From Bacilli bacterium (GTDB lineage: Bacteria; Bacillota_I; Bacilli_A; RF39; UBA660): DNA of 64,000 nt. Positions 8,277 to 16,084 of this stretch are shown piece after piece. Every line of letters starts with the position of its first letter. The stretch's first letter is position 1. Position numbers and translations under genes: made by a program. Below the pieces are notes generated by a model. That model made no database searches, was not told the DNA's origin, and worked only from the letters and a program-made list of their open reading frames with translations. Location of the stretch: contig JAFQCG010000001.1 in assembly GCA_017416535.1 (NCBI GenBank), positions 203,013 to 267,012 of the forward strand, read 5' to 3'.

Positions 8277-8600
8277 ATGGCTGAAGTAAGAAAAAAAGAG
8301 AAAGTTGAAAAATACAACATTGACGAATTAGCTGTAAAAAACAAAAAACAAGATGTAAAAAAAGATGTAAAGAAAAAGAAAACAACTAAGAAAAAGGTTG
8401 AAGAAGAAAAGAAAAGCTTATGGGTTAAATTCCGTATTTTCTGTCATGGTGTTAAAAGTGAATTTTTAAAAGTTCATTGGCCAAGTAAAAAAGATATGGT
8501 TCGTTACTCAATTGCAACAATATTTTTTATAATTTTTTGTGCAGTATTTTTTTGGGGAATTAATATAATCTTTGCATTAGTTCAAGAATTATTTAAGTAA
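8277..8600 (+). CDS. secE: Preprotein translocase subunit SecE
   Basis: This is the small essential SecYEG subunit. The C-terminal part (about 48-107) is the usual SecE core: an amphipathic helix (FRIFCHGVKSEFLKVHWPSK) and one membrane segment (about 78-102). The first ~48 residues form a lysine-rich, highly charged extension with repeats such as KKDVKKKKTTKKK, which makes the protein 107 residues instead of the ~60 seen in Bacillus. The start is ATG at 8277 behind GGGAATGG. nusG follows after 13 bases. rpmG (ribosomal protein L33), usually placed just before secE, is absent here. Confidence 0.95.
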   Translation: MAEVRKKEKVEKYNIDELAVKNKKQDVKKDVKKKKTTKKKVEEEKKSLWVKFRIFCHGVKSEFLKVHWPSKKDMVRYSIATIFFIIFCAVFFWGINIIFALVQELFK

Positions 8601-8613
8601 AAAGGAGTTTATT

Positions 8614-9147
8614 ATGGAAAAACAATGGTATGTAGTAAATACTTATTCTGGACATGAGAATAAAGTAAAAGAAAAACTAGAAATGAGATCTGAATCAATG
8701 GATATGCAAGACTTTATTTATAGAGTTGTAATTCCAGAAGAGAAGGTTGTTGAAGTTAAAGATGGTGTTTCTAAGGAAAAAGTTAAAAAAATGTTTCCTG
8801 GTTACATTTTAGTTGAAATGGTTATGTCTGATGAAGCTTGGTACGTTGTTCGTAATACTCCTGGTGTTACTGGATTCATTGGATCAAGTGGTAAGGGTGC
8901 TAAACCTACTCCATTACAACCATATGAAGTTGATAAAATTTTAGGTAATATGGGTATTAGCAGAATTGATGTTGATACTGAACTTACTGAAGGTGCTAAA
9001 GTTAAAATTGTTGATGGACCATTTAATGGTATGTTTGGTAAAGTTGATGAAGTTGATTTACCAAATCAAAAAGTTATGCTTTTAGTTGACTTATTTGGAC
9101 AAGAGACTTCTGTTGAAGTTGAATTAAGTCAAATTGAAAAAGCTTAA
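8614..9147 (+). CDS. nusG: Transcription termination/antitermination factor NusG
   Basis: NusG binds RNA polymerase and affects pausing, termination and coupling to translation. The N-terminal NGN domain begins with WYVVNTYSGHENKVKEKL and contains KKMFPGYILVEM. The C-terminal KOW domain is near 125-177 (GAKVKIVDGPFNGMFGKVDE). Its length of 177 residues is standard. It follows secE with an AAAGGAG site and shares its promoter; a separate promoter for rplK begins only 9 bases after its stop. Confidence 0.97.
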   Translation: MEKQWYVVNTYSGHENKVKEKLEMRSESMDMQDFIYRVVIPEEKVVEVKDGVSKEKVKKMFPGYILVEMVMSDEAWYVVRNTPGVTGFIGSSGKGAKPTPLQPYEVDKILGNMGISRIDVDTELTEGAKVKIVDGPFNGMFGKVDEVDLPNQKVMLLVDLFGQETSVEVELSQIEKA

Positions 9148-9155
9148 TAAAGTAC

Positions 9156-9184
9156 TTGCAAAAGTAAAAACTTTATGTTATTAT
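9156..9184 (+). promoter_or_regulatory. Promoter of rplK-rplA
   Basis: TTGCAA (9156-9161), 17 bp, TATTAT (9179-9184) with TG two bases upstream of the -10. Confidence 0.85.
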
Positions 9185-9189
9185 TTTGG

Positions 9190-9304
9190 TGCTATATTTA
9201 AATTAATATAGATTTAGTGGGAAGCATGGTTTGCATTTTAAAAGCGGTAATCAAGCTATTTGGACCACTCGCGAAAACTAAAAATTTATTAGGAGGTGTT
9301 TTTC
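9190..9304 (+). promoter_or_regulatory. Structured 5' leader of rplK (candidate ribosomal-protein autoregulatory RNA)
   Basis: About 115 transcribed bases precede the rplK start. AGTGG near 9213-9217 can pair with CCACT at about 9265, enclosing an AT-rich domain. By analogy with other bacteria, L11 or L1 could bind it; no exact match to a known L1 site was established. Confidence 0.4.
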
Positions 9305-9736
9305 GTGGCAAAGGAAGCAATTAAGAAAATCAAATTACAAATCCAAGCAGGAAAAGCTACACCAGCTCCACCAGTTGGAACTGTATTAGGACCTGCAGGA
9401 ATTAATCTACAAGAGTTCTGTACAAGATACAACGATGCAACTAGAGATAAAATGGGAGATGTATTACCAGTTGAAATTTCAATCTACGATGATAGAAGTT
9501 TTGATTTCGTAATTAAAACTCCACCAACAGCATTCTTATTAAAGAAATATGCTAAAGTTCAAAAAGGATCTACTAAAGGTTCTAAAGAAATGGTTGCTAC
9601 AATTACAGATAGTCAATTAACTGAAATTGCAGAAACTAAATTACAAGACTTAAATGCATATGATGTAGATGCTGCTAAGAAAATTGTAGCTGGTACAGCT
9701 AAGAACATGGGAATTGCTGTTGAAGGACAAGAGTAA
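9305..9736 (+). CDS. rplK: 50S ribosomal protein L11
   Basis: L11 is part of the GTPase-associated centre of the large subunit. The N-terminal [20 protein letters not shown] and [12 protein letters not shown] motifs and the C-terminal rRNA-binding domain are intact. The likely start is GTG at 9305, eight bases after AGGAGG (9291-9296). The upstream in-frame GTG at 9296 overlaps that site and is rejected. This gives 143 residues, the usual size. The gene is first in the rplK-rplA unit. Confidence 0.97.
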   Translation: MAKEAIKKIKLQIQAGKATPAPPVGTVLGPAGINLQEFCTRYNDATRDKMGDVLPVEISIYDDRSFDFVIKTPPTAFLLKKYAKVQKGSTKGSKEMVATITDSQLTEIAETKLQDLNAYDVDAAKKIVAGTAKNMGIAVEGQE

Positions 9737-9739
9737 TTC

Positions 9740-9842
9740 AAAGAATTAAAGTAATTAATAATAGATTAATACATATAGGTTTAACCTATGTGGAAGGAAT
9801 TTAAAATTAAAATCCGCTTAAACCACATAAGGAGGAAATGAA
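9740..9842 (+). promoter_or_regulatory. Intergenic RNA structure ahead of rplA, with competing helices next to the ribosome binding site
   Basis: ATAGG-TTTAA-CCTAT can form a small hairpin near 9776-9790. ATGTGG just after it can instead pair with CCACAT beside the AAGGAGG site. The TTAAACC ahead of CCACAT can also pair with GGTTTAA of the first hairpin. These helices exclude one another, which fits translational feedback, probably by L1. The binding protein is inferred. Confidence 0.45.
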
Positions 9843-9844
9843 AA

Positions 9845-10540
9845 ATGGGAAAAAGAAGTAAAAAATATACTGAAGCTATTTCTAAAATTGAAAAAGGTAA
9901 AGTATATTCTAAAGAAGAAGCTGTTAAGTTAGTTAAAGAAACTTCAACTAGTACTTTCGATGGTTCAGTAGAAGTTGCTATGAGATTAAATCTTGACACT
10001 AAAAAAGCTGATCAACAATTAAGAGGTGCAATCGTACTTCCAAAAGGAACAGGAAAAACTAAAAAAGTATTAGTAATTGCTAAAGGAGAAAAAGCAAATC
10101 AAGCTAAAGAAGCTGGAGCTGACTATGTTGGTGATGTAGATATGCTTGAAAAAATCGAAAAAGAAAACTGGTTCGATTTCGATACAATGATTGCTACTCC
10201 AGATATGATGCCATTACTTGGTAAATTAGGAAAGGTATTAGGACCAAAAGGTTTAATGCCAAACCCTAAAACTGGAACTGTTACAATGGATGTTGCAAAA
10301 GCTGTTGAAGAAGTTAAAGCTGGACGTGTTGAATATAGAACAGATAGTTTTGGAAATATCCATGGTGTTATTGGTAAGGTTTCTTTCTCAGAAGAAGACT
10401 TACTTGCTAACTTAGATGCTTTTGTTGCACAAATTCTAAGAATTAAACCTGCAACAGTAAAAGGTGAATATGTTAAAAACATTTCAATAACTTCTACTAT
10501 GGGTCCTGGAATCAAAGTTGAAAATAATTTTGACAAATAG
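9845..10540 (+). CDS. rplA: 50S ribosomal protein L1
   Basis: L1 forms the mobile stalk at the E site of the large subunit and commonly represses its own mRNA. It has the normal 231 residues. Family stretches are visible: [38 protein letters not shown], and [16 protein letters not shown] near 133-148. It starts after AAGGAGGAAATGAAAA. A -35 element for the next unit overlaps its last codons. Confidence 0.97.
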   Translation: MGKRSKKYTEAISKIEKGKVYSKEEAVKLVKETSTSTFDGSVEVAMRLNLDTKKADQQLRGAIVLPKGTGKTKKVLVIAKGEKANQAKEAGADYVGDVDMLEKIEKENWFDFDTMIATPDMMPLLGKLGKVLGPKGLMPNPKTGTVTMDVAKAVEEVKAGRVEYRTDSFGNIHGVIGKVSFSEEDLLANLDAFVAQILRIKPATVKGEYVKNISITSTMGPGIKVENNFDK

Positions 10541-10558
10541 GAATAGTTGAGTTATAAT
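10530..10558 (+). promoter_or_regulatory. Consensus promoter of rplJ-rplL
   Basis: TTGACA (10530-10535), 17 bp, TATAAT (10553-10558). The -35 lies inside the last codons of rplA. Confidence 0.92.
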
Positions 10559-10565
10559 AAAGACA

Positions 10566-10700
10566 ATTTGTTGGTGCCATAGACAGTAGGTATACAAATA
10601 AATCCTACCGAGGACTTTAAAAAGTAATCAAAAAGTTCTTTGGCTGTCTAGTTAAAGAACTTTTTATATGGCATCCCTAAATAGATTAAGGAGGTGTATT
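10566..10700 (+). ncRNA. L10 leader: autoregulatory 5' RNA of rplJL, with an attenuator-like hairpin
   Basis: The transcript from the consensus promoter folds like the known L10 (rplJ) leader. A closing helix pairs GGTGCCATA (10573-10581) with TATGGCATC (10667-10675). GTAGG (10586-10590) pairs with CCTAC (10604-10608), and ACAG (10583-10586) can pair with CTGT (10644-10647). A second strong hairpin, AAAGTTCTTT (10632-10641) with AAAGAACTTT (10654-10663), runs into five T residues and could terminate transcription. Binding by the L10-L12 complex is established for this RNA family; attenuation is inferred here. Confidence 0.85.
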
Positions 10701-11195
10701 ATGGCAAGTGAAGCAATCTTAAAGCAAAAACAAGTTGTAATCGATGAGATTAAAAATCGTGTTGAAGCTGCTAAGACTATCGTATTATTCGATTATCGTG
10801 GTATTACTGATAGCGAAGCTAAAGAATTACGTTGCAAATTAAGAGAAAGTAATTCAGATTATAAAGTATATAAAAATACTTTAATGGCTCGTGCTTTCAA
10901 TGATTTAGGTATTGACCTTAATGCTGAGTTAAATGGTCCAAGTGCTTTTGCATTTGGTGAAGATCAAATAGCTCCAATTAAGACTTTATCTGAATTCGCT
11001 AAAGATCACCCAGCATTAGTTTTAAAAGTAGGGATTGTTGATGGAGAAAAAGCTGATGCAGCTAAGTTAGCTGAATATGCTACTATCCCTTCAAGAGAAG
11101 GACTACTTACAATGCTTGCTGGTGGTATGATTGGTATCGCAAGAGACCTTTCAATTTGCTTAGACTTATATAGTCAACAAAAAGAAGAAAATTAA
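10701..11195 (+). CDS. rplJ: 50S ribosomal protein L10
   Basis: L10 anchors the L7/L12 stalk to the ribosome. The start is ATG 10701 behind AAGGAGGTG; the upstream in-frame ATG at 10668 lies in the leader's closing helix and is rejected. The result is 164 residues, the family norm. The N-terminal rRNA-binding part includes LKQKQVVIDEIKNRVEAAKT and VLFDYRGITDSEAKELR. The C-terminal helix binds L12 dimers. It is co-transcribed with rplL under the L10 leader. Confidence 0.97.
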   Translation: MASEAILKQKQVVIDEIKNRVEAAKTIVLFDYRGITDSEAKELRCKLRESNSDYKVYKNTLMARAFNDLGIDLNAELNGPSAFAFGEDQIAPIKTLSEFAKDHPALVLKVGIVDGEKADAAKLAEYATIPSREGLLTMLAGGMIGIARDLSICLDLYSQQKEEN

Positions 11196-11232
11196 TTTTA
11201 ATTAAATAATAAAAATATAGGAGGAAATAAAA

Positions 11233-11601
11233 ATGGCAAAATTAACAAGAGATGAATTTATCAGTAGTTTAAAAGAAATGACATTATTAGAAATTAAAGA
11301 ATTAGTAGATGCAATGAAAGAAGAATTTGGTGTTGATCCAAGTGCTGTAGCAGTTGCTGCACCTGCAGCTGGAGCTGCTGCTGATGCTGCTCCAAGTACT
11401 GTAACAGTATCAATCGCTGATGCTGGAGCTGGAAAAGTTGGAGTTATCAAAGTTGTTAAAGAAATTACTGGTTTAGGTTTAAAAGAATCTAAAGATATCG
11501 TAGATGCTAATGGTGTTGTTAAAGAAAACATTTCAGTTGCTGAAGCTGAAGAAATTAAAGCTAAGCTTGAAGAAGCTGGAGCTACTGTAGAAGTTAAATA
11601 A
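11233..11601 (+). CDS. rplL: 50S ribosomal protein L7/L12
   Basis: A 122-residue stalk protein that recruits translation GTPases. It has an N-terminal dimerisation domain ([20 protein letters not shown]), an Ala-rich hinge (about 36-55) and a C-terminal factor-binding domain ([20 protein letters not shown]). An AGGAGG site precedes the start. A strong terminator follows, so rplJL is a closed unit and rpoBC has a separate promoter. Confidence 0.98.
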   Translation: MAKLTRDEFISSLKEMTLLEIKELVDAMKEEFGVDPSAVAVAAPAAGAAADAAPSTVTVSIADAGAGKVGVIKVVKEITGLGLKESKDIVDANGVVKENISVAEAEEIKAKLEEAGATVEVK

Positions 11602-11621
11602 TTAACTTAATTCATGTAGTT

Positions 11622-11656
11622 AAGATACATACATAATTGTATGTATCTTTTTTTTG
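11622..11656 (+). terminator. Intrinsic terminator after rplL
   Basis: A perfect 10-bp stem (11623-11632/11639-11648) with a 6-base loop is followed by a run of T residues. Confidence 0.9.
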
Positions 11657-11687
11657 TAAAAAAATATGTAAAATTTTTAAAAAAAGT

Positions 11688-11716
11688 TTGACAAATGAGT
11701 GAAAGTCGTGTATTAT
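11688..11716 (+). promoter_or_regulatory. Promoter of the rsmC-like/rpoB/rpoC operon
   Basis: TTGACA (11688-11693), 17 bp, TATTAT (11711-11716). Transcription should start near 11723. Confidence 0.88.
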
Positions 11717-11726
11717 ATCTTTCGAA

Positions 11727-11774
11727 AGGAAGAAAACTAAGGATTTTTGTGCAGTTTTCTTCTTCTTTTTTTTT
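11727..11774 (+). terminator. Terminator-like hairpin at the very 5' end of the rpoBC leader (possible attenuator)
   Basis: The stem 11727-11738/11753-11764 (12 bp with one G-U pair, 14-base loop) ends in a C and nine T residues (11766-11774). It begins only a few bases after the predicted start site and lies upstream of the first gene's ribosome binding site. An alternative pairing of the T-run with AGAAAAA downstream (11778-11785) is possible. Confidence 0.65.
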
Positions 11775-11797
11775 CTAGAGAAAAAGAGGAGATTAAA

Positions 11798-12382
11798 ATG
11801 GGTCAATATTTTACAAATGAGAACTTACCTAGTAATGTTCGCAAAACTGAATGTGTTGTCTTAGGTCGTAAGTTTATCTTCCTAACAGACAATGGAGTTT
11901 TTTCTAAAGACGGTTTGGATTTTGGCAGTAGACTTCTTCTTGAAACAATCCCGCTTGAAGAGGTTGGAGGCAAAATTCTTGATATGGGTTGCGGTTATGG
12001 AGTGTTTGGAATCGTTATAGGTAAACTAGCTAAAGTGCATGTTGATATGGTTGATGTAAATTTACGTGCTCTTCATTTAGCGGAGAGAAATGTTAAAGAA
12101 AATCATGTTGCGGATATTAATGTGTTTGAAAGTAATGTTTACGAAAATGTGTCTGGCAAATACTCTAGTATAGTTACTAATCCTCCGATAAGGGCTGGTA
12201 AAAAAGTAGTCTATGATATAGTGATGAATGCAAAGGATTATCTTGAAGATGATGGGAAGTTATTCTTGGTAATTCGAAAAGAACAAGGTGCTAAATCGCT
12301 AATTGTCGACTTACAAAAAGTATACAATGTAAAAGTATTAGAAAAGAAAAAAGGTTTTTTCATTTTGGAATGTAGTTTGTAA
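11798..12382 (+). CDS. Class I SAM-dependent methyltransferase, RsmC/YbxB-like
   Basis: Probably methylates rRNA. The gene sits in the position of Bacillus ybxB, between rplL and rpoB. A small-domain Rossmann methyltransferase of 194 residues: motif I is ILDMGCGYGVFGIVIGK near 62-78, and the NPPI motif (SSIVTNPPIRAGK near 124-136) is characteristic of N-methyltransferases acting on nucleic acid. The N-terminal YFTNENLPSNVRKTE is typical of the RsmC family. The start is ATG 11798 behind AGAGGAG; an upstream in-frame ATG at 11747 lies inside the leader hairpin. The exact target base is not deducible. Confidence 0.85.
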   Translation: MGQYFTNENLPSNVRKTECVVLGRKFIFLTDNGVFSKDGLDFGSRLLLETIPLEEVGGKILDMGCGYGVFGIVIGKLAKVHVDMVDVNLRALHLAERNVKENHVADINVFESNVYENVSGKYSSIVTNPPIRAGKKVVYDIVMNAKDYLEDDGKLFLVIRKEQGAKSLIVDLQKVYNVKVLEKKKGFFILECSL

Positions 12383-12460
12383 TGGACAGTTGTAATGGAC
12401 TGATACATTTACTATGAAAATCTCGTTTTCAAAAAAATCAATAGTGTGGGGTGAATATTA

Positions 12461-15400
12461 GTGGCATTTAAAATGACAAAATGTGGTGATTTTAGACAAA
12501 GACGTAATTTCTCTAAAATCAGAAATGCTTATGAATTACAAGATTTATTAGAAATTCAAAAGAAATCTTACAAATGGTTTATTGAAACAGGAATCAAAGA
12601 AGTATTCAAAGATTTATTTCCAGTAGAAAATTTCTCTGGAACTTTATCGCTTGAATTTGGTGATTATCATTTTGATGAACCTAGATATTCTATTAAAGAG
12701 AGTAAAGATCGTGAAACTACTTACTCTGCACCTTTAAGAGTTGAGGTTCGTTTATTTAACCGTGAAACTGGTGAAGTAAAAGAACAAGAAATCTTTATGG
12801 GTGATATGCCAATAATGACAGATAGTGGAACTTTCGTTATTAATGGTGCTGAACGTGTTATTGTTTCTCAATTAGTACGTTCTCCAAGTGTTTATTTTAA
12901 TCATGAAATTGATAAAAATGGACGTGAATTAATTACTTCCCAAATTATACCAACACGTGGTACTTGGCTAGAATTCGAAACAGACGCAAGAGATGTGCTA
13001 TATGTTAGAATTGACCGTACAAGAAAAGTTACTTTAACAACTTTATTACGTGCATTTGGTTTATCTTCAGATGATGAGATCTTAGCTATGTTTGGTGAAG
13101 ATGATTATCTAAAGAATACTATTGCTAAAGATTCAACTAAAAATACAGATGAAGCTTTAATTGAAATTTATGAAAAATTAAGACCAGGTGAACCTGCTAC
13201 TTTAGATTCATCTAAGAACCAAATTATTACTAGATTCTTTGATGAATTTAGATATGATTTAGCTCGTGTTGGTCGTTATAAATTTAATCGTAAATTAAAT
13301 GTAGCTGATCGTTTATTAGATCAAACTTTAGCTGAAAATATTACTGACGAAAACGGTGAAGTAGTATTTGAAAAAGGTACAAAAATTACAAAGGCTAACT
13401 TAGAAGAATTGAAAGCTGTTTTAGCTAAGGGATTTGGTGTTAAAGAAGTTACAATTAATGATGAGTTAGATACTTATAATAAGGTACAAATCGTTAAAAT
13501 TTATGATCCAAGTGATAAGAAAAAGAAAATTGCTGTTGTAGGTAATGATCAAAGTATTGATGTTAAGAGATTAACAATTTCTGATGTTTATGCCTCAGTA
13601 TCTTATTACTTAAACCTTTTACAAGGTGTTGGAAACTTTGATGAAATCGACCATTTAGGAAATCGTCGTATTCGTCAAGTTGGTGAATTACTACAAAACC
13701 AATTTAGAATTGGTGTTTCTCGTATGGAAAGAGTAATTCGTGAAAGAATGACTACTCAAGAAATGGAAGAAGTTACACCTAAGACATTAATTAATATTCG
13801 TCCAGTAACTGCTGCTATGAAAGAATTCTTTGGTAGTTCACAACTTTCTCAATTTATGGATCAAACTAACCCAATTGCAGAATTAACAAATAAACGTCGT
13901 TTATCTGCATTAGGACCAGGTGGACTTTCTCGTGATCGTGCTGGAGTAGAAGTTCGTGACGTTAATGCGTCTCACTATGGACGTATTTGTCCAATTGAAT
14001 CTCCAGAAGGACCAAACATTGGACTTATTACATCACTTGCAAGTTATGCAAAAATTGATGATTATGGATTTATTATGACTCCATATCGTAAAGTTGAAAA
14101 TTGTAAAATTACTGATGAAGTTTGCTATTTAACAGCAGATGAAGAATTAGACTATATTATTTCTCAATCAACTGTTGAAACAAGCGAAGACAATGTTATT
14201 ATTGACGAACAAGTTAGAGCTCGTTTCCGTGGTGAAAACATTTTAGCTAAACCTGAACAAGTTGATTATATTGACGTTAGTCCACAACAAGTTGTTTCGG
14301 TAACAACAAGTTGTATTCCATTCTTAGAGCATGATGATGCTACTCGTGCGTTAATGGGATCAAACATGCAACGTCAAGCAATGCCTTTAATTAAAACAGA
14401 AGCTCCATATGTTGGAACAGGTGTTGAATTTGTTGCAGCAAGAGATTCAGGAGTTGAAGTTGTTGCTAAGGCTGATGGTGTTGTAGAATATGCAGATGCT
14501 AAGAAAATTGTTGTTAAGACAAAAGAAGGAAAAGATACTTATAAATTAGCTAACTTTGAACTTGCTAACTCAAGTATTTGTTCTCATCAAAGACCTATTG
14601 TTAAAGTTGGAGATAAAGTTAAAGCAGGTAAGACAATTCTTGCTGATGGTAACTCAACTGACAAAGGAGAATTAGCATTAGGTAAAAATATGACTGTTGC
14701 TTTCATGACTTTCAACGGTTATAACTATGAAGATGCTATTATCTTAAATGAAAATTTAGTTAAAGATGATAAATATACTTCATTGCACTTAGAAGATTAT
14801 GAAATGCAATGTCGTGAAACTAAGTTGGGACCTGAAGAAATTACTAGAGATATTCCAAATGTTAGTGAAGAAGCTCGTCGTAACTTAGATGAAAATGGTA
14901 TTGTTACAATTGGTACTGAAGTACATGAAGGAGATATCCTTGTTGGTAAAGTTACTCCTAAGGGAATGGCTGAACTTACTTCAGAAGAAAAATTATTACA
15001 TGCTATTTTCGGTGAAAAGACTCGTGAAGTAAGAGATACTTCATTACGTGTTCCACATGGTGGAGATGGTATTGTTCACGATATTAAGATTTATTCAAGA
15101 AAGGATAATGATGAATTACCTGCTGGTGTTTCTAAAGTTATCCGTGTATATATAATTCAAAAACGTAAGATTCAAGTTGGAGACAAAATGTCTGGACGTC
15201 ATGGTAACAAGGGTGTTATTTCATTAGTTCTTCCACAAGAAGATATGCCATACTTACCAGATGGTACTCCAGTTGATATTATGTTAAATCCACAAGGTGT
15301 TCCTTCTCGTATGAACTTCGGGCAAATCCTTGAAATCCATATGGGTATGGCTTGTAAGAAACTAGGTGTTCATATTGCTACTCCAGTATTTGATGGTGCT

Positions 15401-16084
15401 CACATTAGTGATATCCAAGAAATGATGAAAGAAGCTGGTATGGACGAAGATGGTAAGACAATCCTTTATGATGGACGTACTGGTGAACCATTTGATAACC
15501 GTATATCTGTTGGTGTAATGTATATGATCAAATTACATCACATGGTTGATGATAAATTACATGCTCGTTCTACTGGACCTTACTCATTAGTTACTCAACA
15601 ACCACTTGGTGGTAAAGCTCAATTCGGTGGACAAAGATTTGGAGAAATGGAAGTTTGGGCATTATATGCATATGGTGCTGCTCATACATTACAAGAAATC
15701 TTAACAGTTAAGTCTGATGACGTTACTGGTCGTGTTAAAGTTTATGAATCAATTATTAAGGGTCAAGAAATTAATCAGGCTGGTGTTCCAGAATCATTCA
15801 GAGTATTGATGAAAGAATTCCAAGCTTTAGGATTAGATATTTCTATCATTAATGATGAAGGTGAAACTTTACAATTAAAAGAAATCGAAGAAGCAGAAGA
15901 TAAAGAAGATATGAATACTTCAATTGAAGAAGTAGAAAGTCCAGCAACTCCAGTAGTTACTGAAGAAGAAACAGAAGAATATGATGAAGACGATGAATTC
16001 GAAGATGAAAATGATTTTGATGATGAATTTGATGAATCAGAAGTAGATTTCGATGAAGAATTTGAGGAAGGAGCTGATCTTTAA
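12461..16084 (+). CDS. rpoB: DNA-directed RNA polymerase subunit beta
   Basis: The catalytic beta subunit, 1207 residues. GTG start at 12461 behind GGGGTGA. Conserved blocks include the rifampicin region [16 protein letters not shown] (about residues 455-470) and the [11 protein letters not shown]-like block near 515 ([14 protein letters not shown]). The residue matching E. coli His526 is Asn here (codon AAT at 13889-13891, residue 477; local sequence [16 protein letters not shown]). Asn at this place is reported as the basis of natural rifampicin resistance in Mollicutes. The last ~45 residues are a very acidic Asp/Glu tail. The stop overlaps the rpoC start by one base (TAATG), indicating translational coupling. 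Confidence 0.98.
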   Translation: MAFKMTKCGDFRQRRNFSKIRNAYELQDLLEIQKKSYKWFIETGIKEVFKDLFPVENFSGTLSLEFGDYHFDEPRYSIKESKDRETTYSAPLRVEVRLFNRETGEVKEQEIFMGDMPIMTDSGTFVINGAERVIVSQLVRSPSVYFNHEIDKNGRELITSQIIPTRGTWLEFETDARDVLYVRIDRTRKVTLTTLLRAFGLSSDDEILAMFGEDDYLKNTIAKDSTKNTDEALIEIYEKLRPGEPATLDSSKNQIITRFFDEFRYDLARVGRYKFNRKLNVADRLLDQTLAENITDENGEVVFEKGTKITKANLEELKAVLAKGFGVKEVTINDELDTYNKVQIVKIYDPSDKKKKIAVVGNDQSIDVKRLTISDVYASVSYYLNLLQGVGNFDEIDHLGNRRIRQVGELLQNQFRIGVSRMERVIRERMTTQEMEEVTPKTLINIRPVTAAMKEFFGSSQLSQFMDQTNPIAELTNKRRLSALGPGGLSRDRAGVEVRDVNASHYGRICPIESPEGPNIGLITSLASYAKIDDYGFIMTPYRKVENCKITDEVCYLTADEELDYIISQSTVETSEDNVIIDEQVRARFRGENILAKPEQVDYIDVSPQQVVSVTTSCIPFLEHDDATRALMGSNMQRQAMPLIKTEAPYVGTGVEFVAARDSGVEVVAKADGVVEYADAKKIVVKTKEGKDTYKLANFELANSSICSHQRPIVKVGDKVKAGKTILADGNSTDKGELALGKNMTVAFMTFNGYNYEDAIILNENLVKDDKYTSLHLEDYEMQCRETKLGPEEITRDIPNVSEEARRNLDENGIVTIGTEVHEGDILVGKVTPKGMAELTSEEKLLHAIFGEKTREVRDTSLRVPHGGDGIVHDIKIYSRKDNDELPAGVSKVIRVYIIQKRKIQVGDKMSGRHGNKGVISLVLPQEDMPYLPDGTPVDIMLNPQGVPSRMNFGQILEIHMGMACKKLGVHIATPVFDGAHISDIQEMMKEAGMDEDGKTILYDGRTGEPFDNRISVGVMYMIKLHHMVDDKLHARSTGPYSLVTQQPLGGKAQFGGQRFGEMEVWALYAYGAAHTLQEILTVKSDDVTGRVKVYESIIKGQEINQAGVPESFRVLMKEFQALGLDISIINDEGETLQLKEIEEAEDKEDMNTSIEEVESPATPVVTEEETEEYDEDDEFEDENDFDDEFDESEVDFDEEFEEGADL

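Noticed and set aside
9296-9304. GTG at 9296 as the rplK start
   Set aside because: It is part of the AGGAGG ribosome binding site; GTG 9305 has correct spacing and gives the standard L11 length.
10123-11531. Antisense open frames opposite rplA and rplL
   Set aside because: They lie wholly opposite highly conserved ribosomal protein genes, lack ribosome binding sites and reflect codon bias.
12383-12460. Direct repeat GTAATGGAC twice in the gap before rpoB
   Set aside because: Only nine bases, two copies, no further structure; likely chance in AT-rich DNA.
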